Source: Sodalis sp. dw_96 (lineage in GTDB: Bacteria; Pseudomonadota; Gammaproteobacteria; Enterobacterales; Enterobacteriaceae). From it: 64,000 nt of DNA. Location: the NCBI RefSeq assembly GCF_018449575.1, contig NZ_JAAVUT010000023.1, positions 1-64,000 on the forward strand, written 5' to 3'. Both the position numbers and the translations under genes were made by a program. Under the pieces are notes generated by a model. The model had not been told where the DNA came from and ran no database searches. It was given only the letters and a program-made list of their open reading frames with translations. Below, piece by piece: positions 35,707-44,190 of the stretch (position 1 is the first letter of the stretch; every line of letters begins with the position of its first letter).

Positions 35707-37299
35707 TCAGGCGCTTTTTATTTCACTGCTTTTTATTTCACGGAAAAGGGGCCACTGGCCGTCGGGGGTCCAGGCGCCTTTGATGCTGCTGGGCGTCACC
35801 CAGGCGTTGCTGCCGTGATAGAGAAAGACATAAGCCCCGGTTTCCTCCAGTTGATCCTGCAGCTTCACATACATGGCGGCCCGCTTGCTCTGGTCCAGCT
35901 CATTGGCGGCATCATCGCTCAACTTATCCCAGTCTTTGTCGCAGGTTCTCTGGGTATTCCAGATACCGACCTGCTTACAGGTAAACCAGGCGGTAACCCA
36001 ACTGGCATCCGGCGCGGTGGTAAAGGTGGTCATCCGCAGCTGTGAGTCCTTCCAGGCGGTTCCTTCGGATTCCTGCCCGGCCGCCACGAAGGCCGCACTG
36101 TCCATTTGATTGATTTGCAGCTGAATACCTACTTCCGCCAGCTGCGCCTGGATGACCTGGGCGACGGTGGCGCCGTCGGTGGAGGTGCTTAAGTCCAGCC
36201 GCAATTGCAGCTTGGACACGCCGGCTTCCTTCAGCAGACGTTTGGCCGCATCCGGCGAATAGGGATAGATGTTTTTAGTCCTGGCGCCCGGCAAAGGCGG
36301 CGGCACCAGGCCGAATGCCGGTTTTACCGCCCCGCCGAAAGCGGCGTCCAAAATGGAGGGCACGTCAATTGCCTGCTGTATAGCGCGACGGACCCGCACA
36401 TCCTTGAGCAGCGGATGATCAACGTTCATGCCGAGCCAGGTATAGGCCAGCGCCGGTCGCACGGTCAGCGTGGTGCCGGCCACTCCCTGCTGGTATTTGG
36501 GTATGGCGCTGATATTGATCTTGGTCATATCCAGATCCCCAGCCTCAAAAGCGATTTGTGCGGTATTCAAATCGCCGATGGGCACCAGTTGTATCTGGTC
36601 GTAAAAGCTGTGGGGTCCCGCCCAATTCTCATTGCGCACCAGGGTCAGCCGCTCCCGGGGCTGCCATTCGCCGATGCGATACGGCCCGGAGGACGCAAGG
36701 GGATCGGTGGCGATTTTTTTATCCTTCGCCGCTTCCACGGCCTTTTTACAGACAATCAGTCCCGAGGCATGGGGCAAGGTACTGGTAAACAGCGGCGCGA
36801 AGGGATGCTTTAAATGAATCAGCCCTTCATAGGCGCCCTTAATCTCTACATGATCGAGGGCCTCCCAGTCGGAGGCATAAATGGCCGCAAGTTTGGGATC
36901 GAGGAACCGTTCGAAAGAATATTTCACGTCTTCTGCCGTCATTTCGCCAAAATTACCGGTCCATTTGATGCCCGGTTTAAGCTTGAAATGCACGGTCAGC
37001 GGGTCCACCTGTTCCAAGACCTCGGCCGCGTCCAACTGCCATCCCCATTCTGTGCCGGCCTTGTACTGGCATAAGCCGGAATAGACGGCAAACATCACCA
37101 TTTCATCGTACCAGCCGCTGCGATTGGCGGGATCAAGATTGGTAATATCCTGATCGTTTTGCACGCGCAGGATTTTATTTTTATTATCGGCGGCAAACGC
37201 CAGCGTCTGGCCGCCGATGACCAGCGAACTGGACACCCCGGCGGCAAGAATCGCCATGGTTTTGATAAGCTCACGTCTGTTCATAGAGGGGCCTTTCAT
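35707..37299 (-). CDS. Peptide/nickel-type ABC transporter substrate-binding protein
   Basis: A 530-aa SBP-bac-5-family periplasmic protein. The N-terminal signal contains NRRELIK followed by a mildly hydrophobic stretch, which fits a Tat signal (R-R-x-L-x-K), unusual for a DppA-type protein and suggesting folding before export. The mature part has FERFLDPKLAA, ASSGPYRIGEWQPRERLTLVRNENW and VRRAIQQAIDV, typical of oligopeptide binders. AAGGAG eight bases before the ATG at 37299 supports the start, and that ATG overlaps the stop of the ATPase gene. The ligand is unknown. It comes last among the five importer genes rather than first. Confidence 0.86.
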   Translation of the reverse strand: MKGPSMNRRELIKTMAILAAGVSSSLVIGGQTLAFAADNKNKILRVQNDQDITNLDPANRSGWYDEMVMFAVYSGLCQYKAGTEWGWQLDAAEVLEQVDPLTVHFKLKPGIKWTGNFGEMTAEDVKYSFERFLDPKLAAIYASDWEALDHVEIKGAYEGLIHLKHPFAPLFTSTLPHASGLIVCKKAVEAAKDKKIATDPLASSGPYRIGEWQPRERLTLVRNENWAGPHSFYDQIQLVPIGDLNTAQIAFEAGDLDMTKINISAIPKYQQGVAGTTLTVRPALAYTWLGMNVDHPLLKDVRVRRAIQQAIDVPSILDAAFGGAVKPAFGLVPPPLPGARTKNIYPYSPDAAKRLLKEAGVSKLQLRLDLSTSTDGATVAQVIQAQLAEVGIQLQINQMDSAAFVAAGQESEGTAWKDSQLRMTTFTTAPDASWVTAWFTCKQVGIWNTQRTCDKDWDKLSDDAANELDQSKRAAMYVKLQDQLEETGAYVFLYHGSNAWVTPSSIKGAWTPDGQWPLFREIKSSEIKSA

Positions 37300-38312
37300 G
37301 AATGCATCTCCTTTAAAATGATGCGGCTTGGCCGGGCCATTTGGGGTTGGTCTGAGATTAACGGGGTGTGACAGGTCACCTGATGTTCCCCTGTAAGCTG
37401 CCGCGGCACTGGCGCCACGCTGCGGCAAAGCGCCGTCGCCAGGGGGCAACGGGTGTGAAACTCGCAGCCGTCCGGTCGGCGGGATAACGTGGGCACATCC
37501 CCTTGCAATACGCCGGCGCCGGGAAGGTTATGTTTGCTTTTGGCGTTCAGCAGCGCTCGGGTGTAGGGATGCGCCGGCGCGCGGAATATCGCTTCGGTGG
37601 GCCCGGTTTCCACAACGCGGCCCAGGTACATGATGGCAATCCGGTCGGTGACATGGCGGGTAATGGCCAGGTTATGGGTAATAATCAGATAACTCATACC
37701 CAATTCCCGCTGTAGGGATGTCAACAGATTGAGTAATTCCCCCTGAACCGAGAGATCCAGCCCCGCCGTGGGTTCATCGGCGATAATCAGCTTGGGCCGC
37801 AGGGCCAGGGCTCTGGCTACCGCCACCCGGCGCGCCTGGCCGCCGGAAAGTTGGTGAGGATAACGGTCCAGAAACAGCGACGGCAGCCCCACAAGGTCGA
37901 GCAACGCCGCCGCCGCGCCGCGGCGCTTGTATTCACGGCCGTTTACCGCAAAAGGTTCGGTGACCAGGTATTCCACGGTCATGCGCGGATCGAGGGCGGC
38001 CATCGGGTCCTGGAAAATCAGTCCGGTTTCCCGGCGGATGGCCCGCCATGACAAATCACTGGCATCCAGCGGCTCCCGGCCGTTAACCTGGATACTGCCC
38101 TTGGCCACCGGGGCCAAGCCGATCACGGCGCGCCCGAGGGTGGTTTTGCCACTCCCGCTCTCGCCGATAAGACCCAGGGTCTTGCCCGGCGGCACATGCA
38201 AACTGACGCCGGCCAGCACATCCACATGCCCGACGGCGCCGGGCATCAAACGGCTCAACAGGGTGCCGGTCTTGTAGCGAACCACTAAATCCTGAATATC
38301 AAGCATTGGCAT
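37296..38312 (-). CDS. ABC importer ATP-binding subunit, OppF/DppF type
   Basis: A 338-aa ATPase of the peptide-type importer. Walker A GLIGESGSGKTTLGRA near residue 50, signature LSGGQARRVAVARAL near 160, Walker B LIIADEPTAGLD near 178. The C-terminal oligopeptide-type extension has CEFHTRCPLATALC, whose cysteines bind an iron-sulphur cluster in some relatives. It overlaps the upstream ATPase gene by 14 bp and the binding-protein gene by 4 bp. It pairs with the OppD-type subunit to drive import. Confidence 0.9.
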   Translation of the reverse strand: MPMLDIQDLVVRYKTGTLLSRLMPGAVGHVDVLAGVSLHVPPGKTLGLIGESGSGKTTLGRAVIGLAPVAKGSIQVNGREPLDASDLSWRAIRRETGLIFQDPMAALDPRMTVEYLVTEPFAVNGREYKRRGAAAALLDLVGLPSLFLDRYPHQLSGGQARRVAVARALALRPKLIIADEPTAGLDLSVQGELLNLLTSLQRELGMSYLIITHNLAITRHVTDRIAIMYLGRVVETGPTEAIFRAPAHPYTRALLNAKSKHNLPGAGVLQGDVPTLSRRPDGCEFHTRCPLATALCRSVAPVPRQLTGEHQVTCHTPLISDQPQMARPSRIILKEMHS

Positions 38313-39267
38313 TCACCTTATGACAGCGCACCGTCCGGCCGTTTTCCCCCAGGATGGTTTCCGGCGGCGTCTCGCTGCCGCACGGGGCGAACGCCAGGCC
38401 GCAGCGGGGTTGGAACGGACAACCGACGCGGTGGACGCTCGGCATCGGCACCGAACCGGCGATAAACGGCAGCTCGCGGGTTGCTATTTCAATGCGCTCG
38501 GGATCGCAGGCTAGCAGCGCCCGGGTGTAGGGATGGGCCGGGGAACCGAAAATTTCGCCGATGGGGCCGGCCTCTACAATCTCTCCCGCATACATCACCG
38601 CCACGTTGTCGCAAAGGGCGCTGACCAAATGCAAATCATGGGTCACAAAGATAATGGCGCCGTCCACCAGCTGCCGACTGGCTTTAAGCACTTCCACCAC
38701 CTGCATTTCGGTGGTGGCGTCCAGCGCGGTAGTGGGCTCGTCGGCAATCAACAGCTCCGGCTCGGTTAACAGCGCCGCCGCGATGGCGATTCGCTGACGT
38801 ATTCCGCCGCTCAGTTCATGGGGATATTGTTTCAAACGCCCCCGAGGGTCGGAAATACCCACACGTTCGAGCATTTTCACTGCCAAATTCAGCTTGTCGG
38901 TTTTCGAGCCGGGCTTATGATGCTGGAAAGCCACCAGTTGTCTGCCGATGGTGACCACCGGATTAAGGGCGGTAAAGGGATCTTGGGAGACCGTGGCGAT
39001 ACCGTTGCCCCGCAGGCGGCGCTTGGCGGATTCGGACAAGGTCAGCAGATCCTGCCCGTGGTAGCGCAATGCACCGGAGGCCCGGGCATTGGGGGGCAGC
39101 AGTGTGAGCATTGCCCCCACCAACGTTGATTTACCCGAACCGCTTTCCCCCACCAGCCCCAGCACTTCGCCTTTTTCCACCCGCAGGGAAATATGGCGAA
39201 CGGCCTTCAGCGGGCCTTTGTCAGACGCATAGGTGACCGACAGGTTGTCGATTTCCAGCAGTGCCAT
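38299..39267 (-). CDS. ABC importer ATP-binding subunit, OppD/DppD type
   Basis: A 322-aa ATPase. Walker A GLVGESGSGKSTLV near residue 35, signature LSGGIRQRIAIAAAL near 150, Walker B LLIADEPTTALD near 168, and the C-terminal CPFQPRCGLAFAPC cysteine motif. The signature LSGGIRQR, with I for M, is a conservative change. It starts on the base where the permease gene ends and overlaps the next ATPase by 14 bp. Confidence 0.9.
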   Translation of the reverse strand: MALLEIDNLSVTYASDKGPLKAVRHISLRVEKGEVLGLVGESGSGKSTLVGAMLTLLPPNARASGALRYHGQDLLTLSESAKRRLRGNGIATVSQDPFTALNPVVTIGRQLVAFQHHKPGSKTDKLNLAVKMLERVGISDPRGRLKQYPHELSGGIRQRIAIAAALLTEPELLIADEPTTALDATTEMQVVEVLKASRQLVDGAIIFVTHDLHLVSALCDNVAVMYAGEIVEAGPIGEIFGSPAHPYTRALLACDPERIEIATRELPFIAGSVPMPSVHRVGCPFQPRCGLAFAPCGSETPPETILGENGRTVRCHKVNANA

Positions 39268-40184
39268 TAGTTATCCCCCCGGGATTGTCTGGCGGTGCGT
39301 GGATCCAGCGCATCCCGTAGCGCCTCGCCGAGAAAGGTGAAGCCAAGCGTGGCGATGATGATGGGAATTCCGGCGGCGATAACGATATGCGGCGCCTGGC
39401 GGATATAGGAATAACCGTCGTTGAGCACCGTGCCCCAGCTGGCGTCCGGCGGCTGTACACCTTGCCCCAGGAAACTCAGGCCCGACTCAATGGCGATGAC
39501 CGCCGGGATATCCATCGCCACCAGCACCAGCAGCGTGCCGGTCATATTGGGAATCAAATGACGAAATACCACGCTGACGGGCGAAGCGCCCATGGCGCGC
39601 GCGGCGACGATATATTCCATACGTTTGAGCACCCGGGTCTGGCTGCGCACCACCCGAAAATAGCCCGGCACCATAAAAGTAATGATAATCAGGATAATGG
39701 TGCTCACGCTGGACCCCACCAGCGTCACCACCGCCAGGGCGAAAAGAATCATCGGAATCGACATCAGCGAATCGCAGAACAACATCAGCAGGGTATCGAT
39801 CTGCCGCGGGCCGTAACCCGCCAGCAGCCCCAGCACAGCGCCGATAAACAACGCGCCGCCGGTACCCAGAAACGCCACCGTCATCGCGATACGGCTACCG
39901 TAGATCAAGCGCGACAATACATCGCGGCCAAGTTGATCGTTGCCCAGCCAATAATCCATGCTCGGTCCCTTAAGACGCAGGGCCGCTTTGATGGCAATGG
40001 GATCGTGCGGCGCCAGCCAGGGGGCGAAGATAGCGCACAGCAGCATTGCCGCCACGCAAATCATGGCGAAACGCCCCATCGGACCCGACCAGACGTGCCG
40101 CAGCACGCGAAACGGGTCCGGCCGGCCCGCGGCGGTAGCGCTACCGGTGCTCAACGCCGGAGGGGTGGTGGTGGTGAGAGCCAT
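39267..40184 (-). CDS. ABC importer permease, DppC/OppC type
   Basis: A 305-aa inner-membrane permease. The N-terminal helix and DYWLGNDQLGRDVLSRLIYGSRIAMTVAF are diagnostic of DppC, and the ATPase-contact loop is YIVAARAMGASPVSVVFRHLIPN near residue 205. The ATG at 40184 has AGGAG upstream and matches the family start; the open frame runs up to 40262 inside the DppB-like gene. The unusually T/A/P/S-rich first 20 residues lie in the cytoplasm. Confidence 0.9.
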   Translation of the reverse strand: MALTTTTPPALSTGSATAAGRPDPFRVLRHVWSGPMGRFAMICVAAMLLCAIFAPWLAPHDPIAIKAALRLKGPSMDYWLGNDQLGRDVLSRLIYGSRIAMTVAFLGTGGALFIGAVLGLLAGYGPRQIDTLLMLFCDSLMSIPMILFALAVVTLVGSSVSTIILIIITFMVPGYFRVVRSQTRVLKRMEYIVAARAMGASPVSVVFRHLIPNMTGTLLVLVAMDIPAVIAIESGLSFLGQGVQPPDASWGTVLNDGYSYIRQAPHIVIAAGIPIIIATLGFTFLGEALRDALDPRTARQSRGDN

Positions 40185-40186
40185 GG

Positions 40187-41131
40187 TCAAAGCTCCTGCC
40201 GCACACGCGGATCCAGAAAAGTGTTGATCAGATCGGCGATGAGATTGGCCAGTACATAACATCCGGAGGTCACCACCACCGTCCCCATCACCACCGGGAA
40301 ATTGCGGGAGATGACCGAGTCATACGCCAGCTTGCCCAAGCCGGGCCGGGCGAAGACAATCTCGGTTAACACCGCGCCGGAAAGCAGCGAACCAATGCCG
40401 ACCCCCAATACCGACACCACCGGTACCACCGCGATAGGCAGAGCGTAACGCAGTGCAATCAGCCGATCGCCAATGCCAAAGGCGCGGTAGGTGCGGATAT
40501 GGTTTTCCTTGAGAACTTCCAGCATCGACGCCCGCACCAGCCGGGATAAATACCCGATCCAGCTCAACGCCACCGTCAGGGAGGGCAATACCAGGGCGTG
40601 GAATTGCGAACCGACATCCCCCTGCTGCCCCGCGCCGATAGCCGGAAACCATTTCAGTGTCACCGAGAACACCAGCAGTGCGTAAATCGCCACCACAAAA
40701 GCCGGCAGGGCGATGACGCTGGTGGACAGTAGCCCTATCAGCCGGTCAAGCCAGGTATTGGGTCGCAAGGCCGCCCAGCACCCCAGCGGGATGCCGATAA
40801 TAATGGCCCAGGCAATAGCCGACAGGGCCAGGATGAGAGTATTGGGTAAAGCGCGGGCGATAAGCTGGTTCACCGGCCGATGAGTCAGGACATCCTCGCC
40901 CAGATCCCCTGCCGCCACATGAGCGATAAATCGTCCTATTTGCACAATAGCCGGCTGATCCAGGCCCATATGTTCACGCAATGCCTGCTTTTGCGCCTCG
41001 CTGGCTCGCGGCCCCAACGCAACCGAAGCCGGATCCCCCGGCACTAAAAACACCAGACAGAATAATAGTGTGATAGCCACCAGCATTACTGAAGCCGCCA
41101 GCACCAACCGACGAAGCAGGTAAAAAAACAT
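40187..41131 (-). CDS. ABC importer permease, DppB/OppB type
   Basis: A 314-aa inner-membrane permease and first gene of the importer operon. FFYLLRRLVLAASVMLVAITLLFCLVFLVPGDP is the DppB signal anchor, LGLDQP-type spacing is present (HMGLDQPAIVQIGRFI), and the contact loop is HIRTYRAFGIGDRLIALRYALPIAVVPVV near residue 210. The order is B-C-D-F-binding protein-MFS-hydrolase, all closely packed or overlapping, so the genes are probably one transcript from a promoter in the 913-bp gap upstream. Confidence 0.9.
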   Translation of the reverse strand: MFFYLLRRLVLAASVMLVAITLLFCLVFLVPGDPASVALGPRASEAQKQALREHMGLDQPAIVQIGRFIAHVAAGDLGEDVLTHRPVNQLIARALPNTLILALSAIAWAIIIGIPLGCWAALRPNTWLDRLIGLLSTSVIALPAFVVAIYALLVFSVTLKWFPAIGAGQQGDVGSQFHALVLPSLTVALSWIGYLSRLVRASMLEVLKENHIRTYRAFGIGDRLIALRYALPIAVVPVVSVLGVGIGSLLSGAVLTEIVFARPGLGKLAYDSVISRNFPVVMGTVVVTSGCYVLANLIADLINTFLDPRVRQEL

Positions 41132-42044
41132 AAGCGCAGCCTGTTAAAATAGAGCAGCAAACGTAAGCAAGATTGCCAGTGTTTAATCGAAACAAGCGTC
41201 ACAATTACGACATGATCCATTAGTAATACGACTTATAAGAACTACGTATACATGACCGGTGTTATGATTTATGCGTCCTTTCTGCCGGTTCGCTGTGGGG
41301 AGGCTTTATCCTGCCCCGCCGCGTTGAAAATCGCCTAGTCATTCCACAGAACTTTTTAGATTATAATTCATTGATGCCTATACAATAATTCTCCCCTTTC
41401 CCCATGCAGATGCACTTCTTATAAAAACATCACAACTTATAAATCAATGTGTTACGTAACAGCTCATGCTCCTCAGCGTGGGAACTTTTTGCAGGCGGCC
41501 CTGTATTTATCAAATTTATTTTTTTATTATTTTATAAAATACACCATTACAAAATGTTACTACATCATATTAACACCTTGTAGCCATAATAAAATAAACA
41601 ATATAAATCAATTAGTTAGCATAAGCATTAGCCATTAATTCAATAATAAATTAGCAGGCTATTGAGTTACCATAAAAGTAATAAAATAAAATAAGATATC
41701 ACCACCTTAATATTTCAATATGACATCCGTATTTTTCTATTAGTCATGTTTAAAAATAGAAAATATTCCTATAAACTGCGCTGGCAATACGTTACTTATA
41801 TTGTATGGCGTTCTCTCTGATGCAGAGATAATTAATGATTCCTCTAACGCAACATGCGGAAAAATAGGGCGATCATTTACCGCTCTGGATTGAGATGTGT
41901 CAGCCATGAATTTGTTAAAATTATGTATTTAATTTATGAAAAGAGCGGGCGGGTTGATTATTTAGCCCCTCATCCATTCATAACAAACTTTTAACCTGCC
42001 ATCGCGGCACGTGAATCGCCTTAATTTCACCTAGAGATTATAAA
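41132..42044. other. Large AT-rich divergent region, no gene seen
   Basis: 913 bp between the leftward importer operon and the rightward MarR gene. Composition is very AT-rich, especially 41500-41760, with no reading frame that has a ribosome-binding site. MarR-type repressors usually control divergent neighbours, so operator sites for both units are likely here, but I could not identify a convincing palindrome. The low GC suggests H-NS binding or recently acquired DNA. Confidence 0.45.
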
Positions 42045-42467
42045 ATGGAAAAAGTTAAAGATATTGCCGACACCGTGGAATCTTTATCACGTATCTATCA
42101 TCGCTTACGAAAAGAAGTGAACGGACAATTGGTTAACGAAGGTCTTTCACTCTCCAAAATGAAGATCCTTCAATTGATAACCCTCGGCAAAACCAGCGCG
42201 ACGGATATCAAAAACTATATGGGTTTTTCTTCCCGTACCGTGGTTACGGTACTGGACGCCCTTGAGAAGGACCATATGCTGCAACGCCAGCAAAGCCCTA
42301 CCGACCGGCGGGTGAAGCATGTTTATATCACGGAGAAAGGGCTTGATAAGCTGCGTATTGCCCAGCAAACCCACAGGGTCATTCTGGAGCGTTTGCTTGC
42401 CCCCTTATCCGAAACGCAATTGGAAAAACTGGGCGAAATCTGCAATATGCTGGAACTGAGTCAATGA
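42045..42467 (+). CDS. MarR-family transcriptional regulator
   Basis: A 140-aa winged-helix regulator. The DNA-binding core is KTSATDIKNYMGFSSRTVVTVLDALEKDHMLQRQQSPTDRRVKHVYITEKG at residues ~45-95, with the D-x-R wing motif intact. AGAG eight bases before the ATG supports the start. It diverges from the peptide-type ABC importer operon and is a candidate regulator of it. Effector unknown. Confidence 0.87.
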   Translation: MEKVKDIADTVESLSRIYHRLRKEVNGQLVNEGLSLSKMKILQLITLGKTSATDIKNYMGFSSRTVVTVLDALEKDHMLQRQQSPTDRRVKHVYITEKGLDKLRIAQQTHRVILERLLAPLSETQLEKLGEICNMLELSQ

Positions 42468-42550
42468 TAATTCCCTTTTTTTTCTGCTGAATATAAACTT
42501 TATGTAATGATAGATAAGTTGACCTATTACACTTAATAAATTGTGAACAT

Positions 42551-42679
42551 TCTTCATCAATTTTCACGCCCGAATTGATGAGGAAAACTTTCTCGGCGTC
42601 CAAACATATAAGCGATGTTTGATATATGCATGTAGATAGTTTTCCCCTGGGGGATCACGTTTGAATAGCGATCAAACAT
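42551..42679. repeat. Cluster of inverted repeats downstream of marR-like gene
   Basis: TCATCAATT (42554-42562) pairs with AATTGATGA (42573-42581). It is followed by CAAACAT (42601) and ATGTTTG (42615), forming a 7-bp inverted repeat with a 7-nt spacer, and then by GTTTGA (42659) and TCAAAC (42672), again with a 7-nt spacer. The motif ATGTTTGA thus occurs about four times in alternating orientation over 80 bp, as in tandem operators. The first stem could be the marR terminator, though it lacks a T tract. Confidence 0.4.
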
Positions 42680-43114
42680 TCAGGAGTGGGGGCGTATCCG
42701 CGGAAATTAAGGGTTGCCGGTACGGCCGGCATCCTTTATTAAATTAATTCATTGACCTCATCGGCTAAAAAATCATTTATATTACTTAAAATTTACTTAA
42801 GTATAAGCTTCAAGCCGTTACGCTTTTTTATCGGGCGGCATCGCCGGGTAATTTAACTTTCAATAAATTTCCCGGGATTTCATTCCCCGTCCGAGTTGCG
42901 CCGGACATGCCGGTGCGGTCGTTGGCACTCCCCCGCTTCAGCGCCATTCCGCCGGTGTCAGCCCCGAGACATTTGGCCGGACCTCATCGTGGGGACAGAA
43001 CCGGTCCACCCATTAGCGGCGGTACGTTGTAGCGCAAAAGGGCATAAATTCCCCAAACGCAGCAAGGGAGGCTGCATACAGGGCCAATGCCGTGTATAAT
43101 AACCGCTATGACCC

Positions 43115-43179
43115 TATATACCCGATAGCTTTCAAGCGGCAGCCAACACAACTGCCGCTTGAAAGCTATCGGGTATATA
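43115..43179. repeat. Palindromic repeat with perfect 28-bp arms upstream of gmk
   Basis: Two perfect 28-nt arms (43115-43142 and 43152-43179) flank a 9-nt loop CCAACACAA. The ends TATACCC/GGGTATA and the inner CTTTCAAG/CTTGAAAG resemble the ends of the 131-bp element at 52068-52198, so this is probably a short form of the same repeat family. It ends 37 bp before the gmk start codon, so if transcribed it would fold in the gmk leader. Confidence 0.75.
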
Positions 43180-43216
43180 CGCGTCGATTCATTAACCACA
43201 GTCGAAAAATCCCAGT

Positions 43217-43840
43217 ATGGTTCAAGGAACGCTTTACATTGTTTCCGCACCCAGCGGCGCGGGAAAATCAAGCCTGATTCAGGCGTTGCTTAAAACACAA
43301 CCGCTTTACGACACTCAGGTTTCGGTTTCCCATACCACTCGCTCAGTTCGTCCGGGTGAAAAACAGGGTGAACATTACTTTTTTGTTTCCAAGGCGGAAT
43401 TCGAACGCATGATTGCTGAAGACGCCTTTCTGGAGTATGCCAACGTCTTCGGTAATTATTACGGTACTTCCCGCGAAATGATCGAACAGGTGTTATCCAC
43501 CGGTGTGGATGTCTTTTTGGATATCGATTGGCAGGGGGCACAGCAAATTCGCATCAGAATGCCCCAGACGCGCAGTATCTTCGTGCTGCCGCCCTCCAGG
43601 GAGGAACTGGATCGCCGGCTGCGAGGCCGGGGACAGGACAGCGACGAAATCATCGCACAGCGCATGGCGCAGGCGGTGGCCGAGATGTCCCATTACGCCG
43701 AATATGATTACCTCATCGTAAATGATGAATTTAATACGGCACTGATGGATTTGAAAACCATCATCCGTGCCGAACGTCTGCGTCTGAGCCGCCAGAAATT
43801 ACGGCATGACGCTTTAATCACCAAACTGTTGGCGGACTGA
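43217..43840 (+). CDS. gmk: Guanylate kinase
   Basis: A 207-aa essential enzyme that phosphorylates GMP to GDP. The P-loop [11 protein letters not shown] is at residues ~8-18, the GMP-binding region is [20 protein letters not shown] near 35-54, and [13 protein letters not shown] is near 95-107. It is nearly identical in layout to the E. coli enzyme. It leads gmk-rpoZ-spoT, which ties guanine nucleotide supply to RNA polymerase omega and ppGpp turnover, as in other Enterobacterales. The ribosome-binding site is weak. Confidence 0.97.
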   Translation: MVQGTLYIVSAPSGAGKSSLIQALLKTQPLYDTQVSVSHTTRSVRPGEKQGEHYFFVSKAEFERMIAEDAFLEYANVFGNYYGTSREMIEQVLSTGVDVFLDIDWQGAQQIRIRMPQTRSIFVLPPSREELDRRLRGRGQDSDEIIAQRMAQAVAEMSHYAEYDYLIVNDEFNTALMDLKTIIRAERLRLSRQKLRHDALITKLLAD

Positions 43841-43894
43841 GAGAAGTTTCAGTATGATGCCCAGTCATTTCTTCAACTGTGGAGTAGCTCGCAT

Positions 43895-44170
43895 ATGGCA
43901 CGCGTAACTGTACAAGACGCCGTCGAAAAAATTGGTAACCGTTTTGACCTGGTGCTGGTCGCTGCTCGTCGCGCTCGGCAACTTCAGGTCGGCGGCAAGG
44001 ACCCCCTGGTTGCGGAAGAAAACGATAAGTTCACCGTTATCGCCCTGCGTGAAATTGAAGAAGGCCTGATTACCAACCAGATCCTCGACTTGCGGGATCG
44101 TCAGGAACAGCAGGAGCAGGAAGCCGCAGAAATCCAGGCGGTAACCGCGATTGCCGAAGGCCGTCGCTAA
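43895..44170 (+). CDS. rpoZ: RNA polymerase omega subunit
   Basis: A 91-aa subunit that helps assemble beta-prime into RNA polymerase and forms part of a ppGpp site. [39 protein letters not shown] is the conserved core, with the C-terminal acidic/Gln-rich tail. GGAG ten bases before the ATG. Length and sequence match E. coli RpoZ. Sits 54 bp after gmk and 20 bp before spoT. Confidence 0.97.
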   Translation: MARVTVQDAVEKIGNRFDLVLVAARRARQLQVGGKDPLVAEENDKFTVIALREIEEGLITNQILDLRDRQEQQEQEAAEIQAVTAIAEGRR

Positions 44171-44190
44171 CCTCAAACAACGGTTCACAA

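Larger units (their letters stand above)
42468..43216. other. Intergenic region upstream of gmk, rich in inverted repeats
   Basis: 749 bp between the MarR gene and gmk. From 42551 to 42680 it holds several inverted repeats (listed separately). From about 42890 to 43090 the DNA is GC-rich and may be a remnant of lost coding sequence, though I could not name it. A long perfect hairpin at 43115-43179 lies in the gmk leader or promoter. The sequence TATAAT near 43094 could be a -10 box for gmk. Confidence 0.45.

Noticed and set aside
39387-40259. 290-codon open frame opposite the DppC-like permease
   Set aside because: Antisense shadow in high-GC coding DNA, very rich in His, Arg and Gln, without any motif.
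41447-41638. 63-codon open frame in the large AT-rich gap
   Set aside because: Amino-acid content is that of random AT-rich sequence, and it has no ribosome-binding site.
42890-43090. GC-rich stretch as an insertion-sequence remnant
   Set aside because: No terminal repeats, no target-site duplication and no transposase motif could be seen, so it is left as unassigned intergenic DNA.
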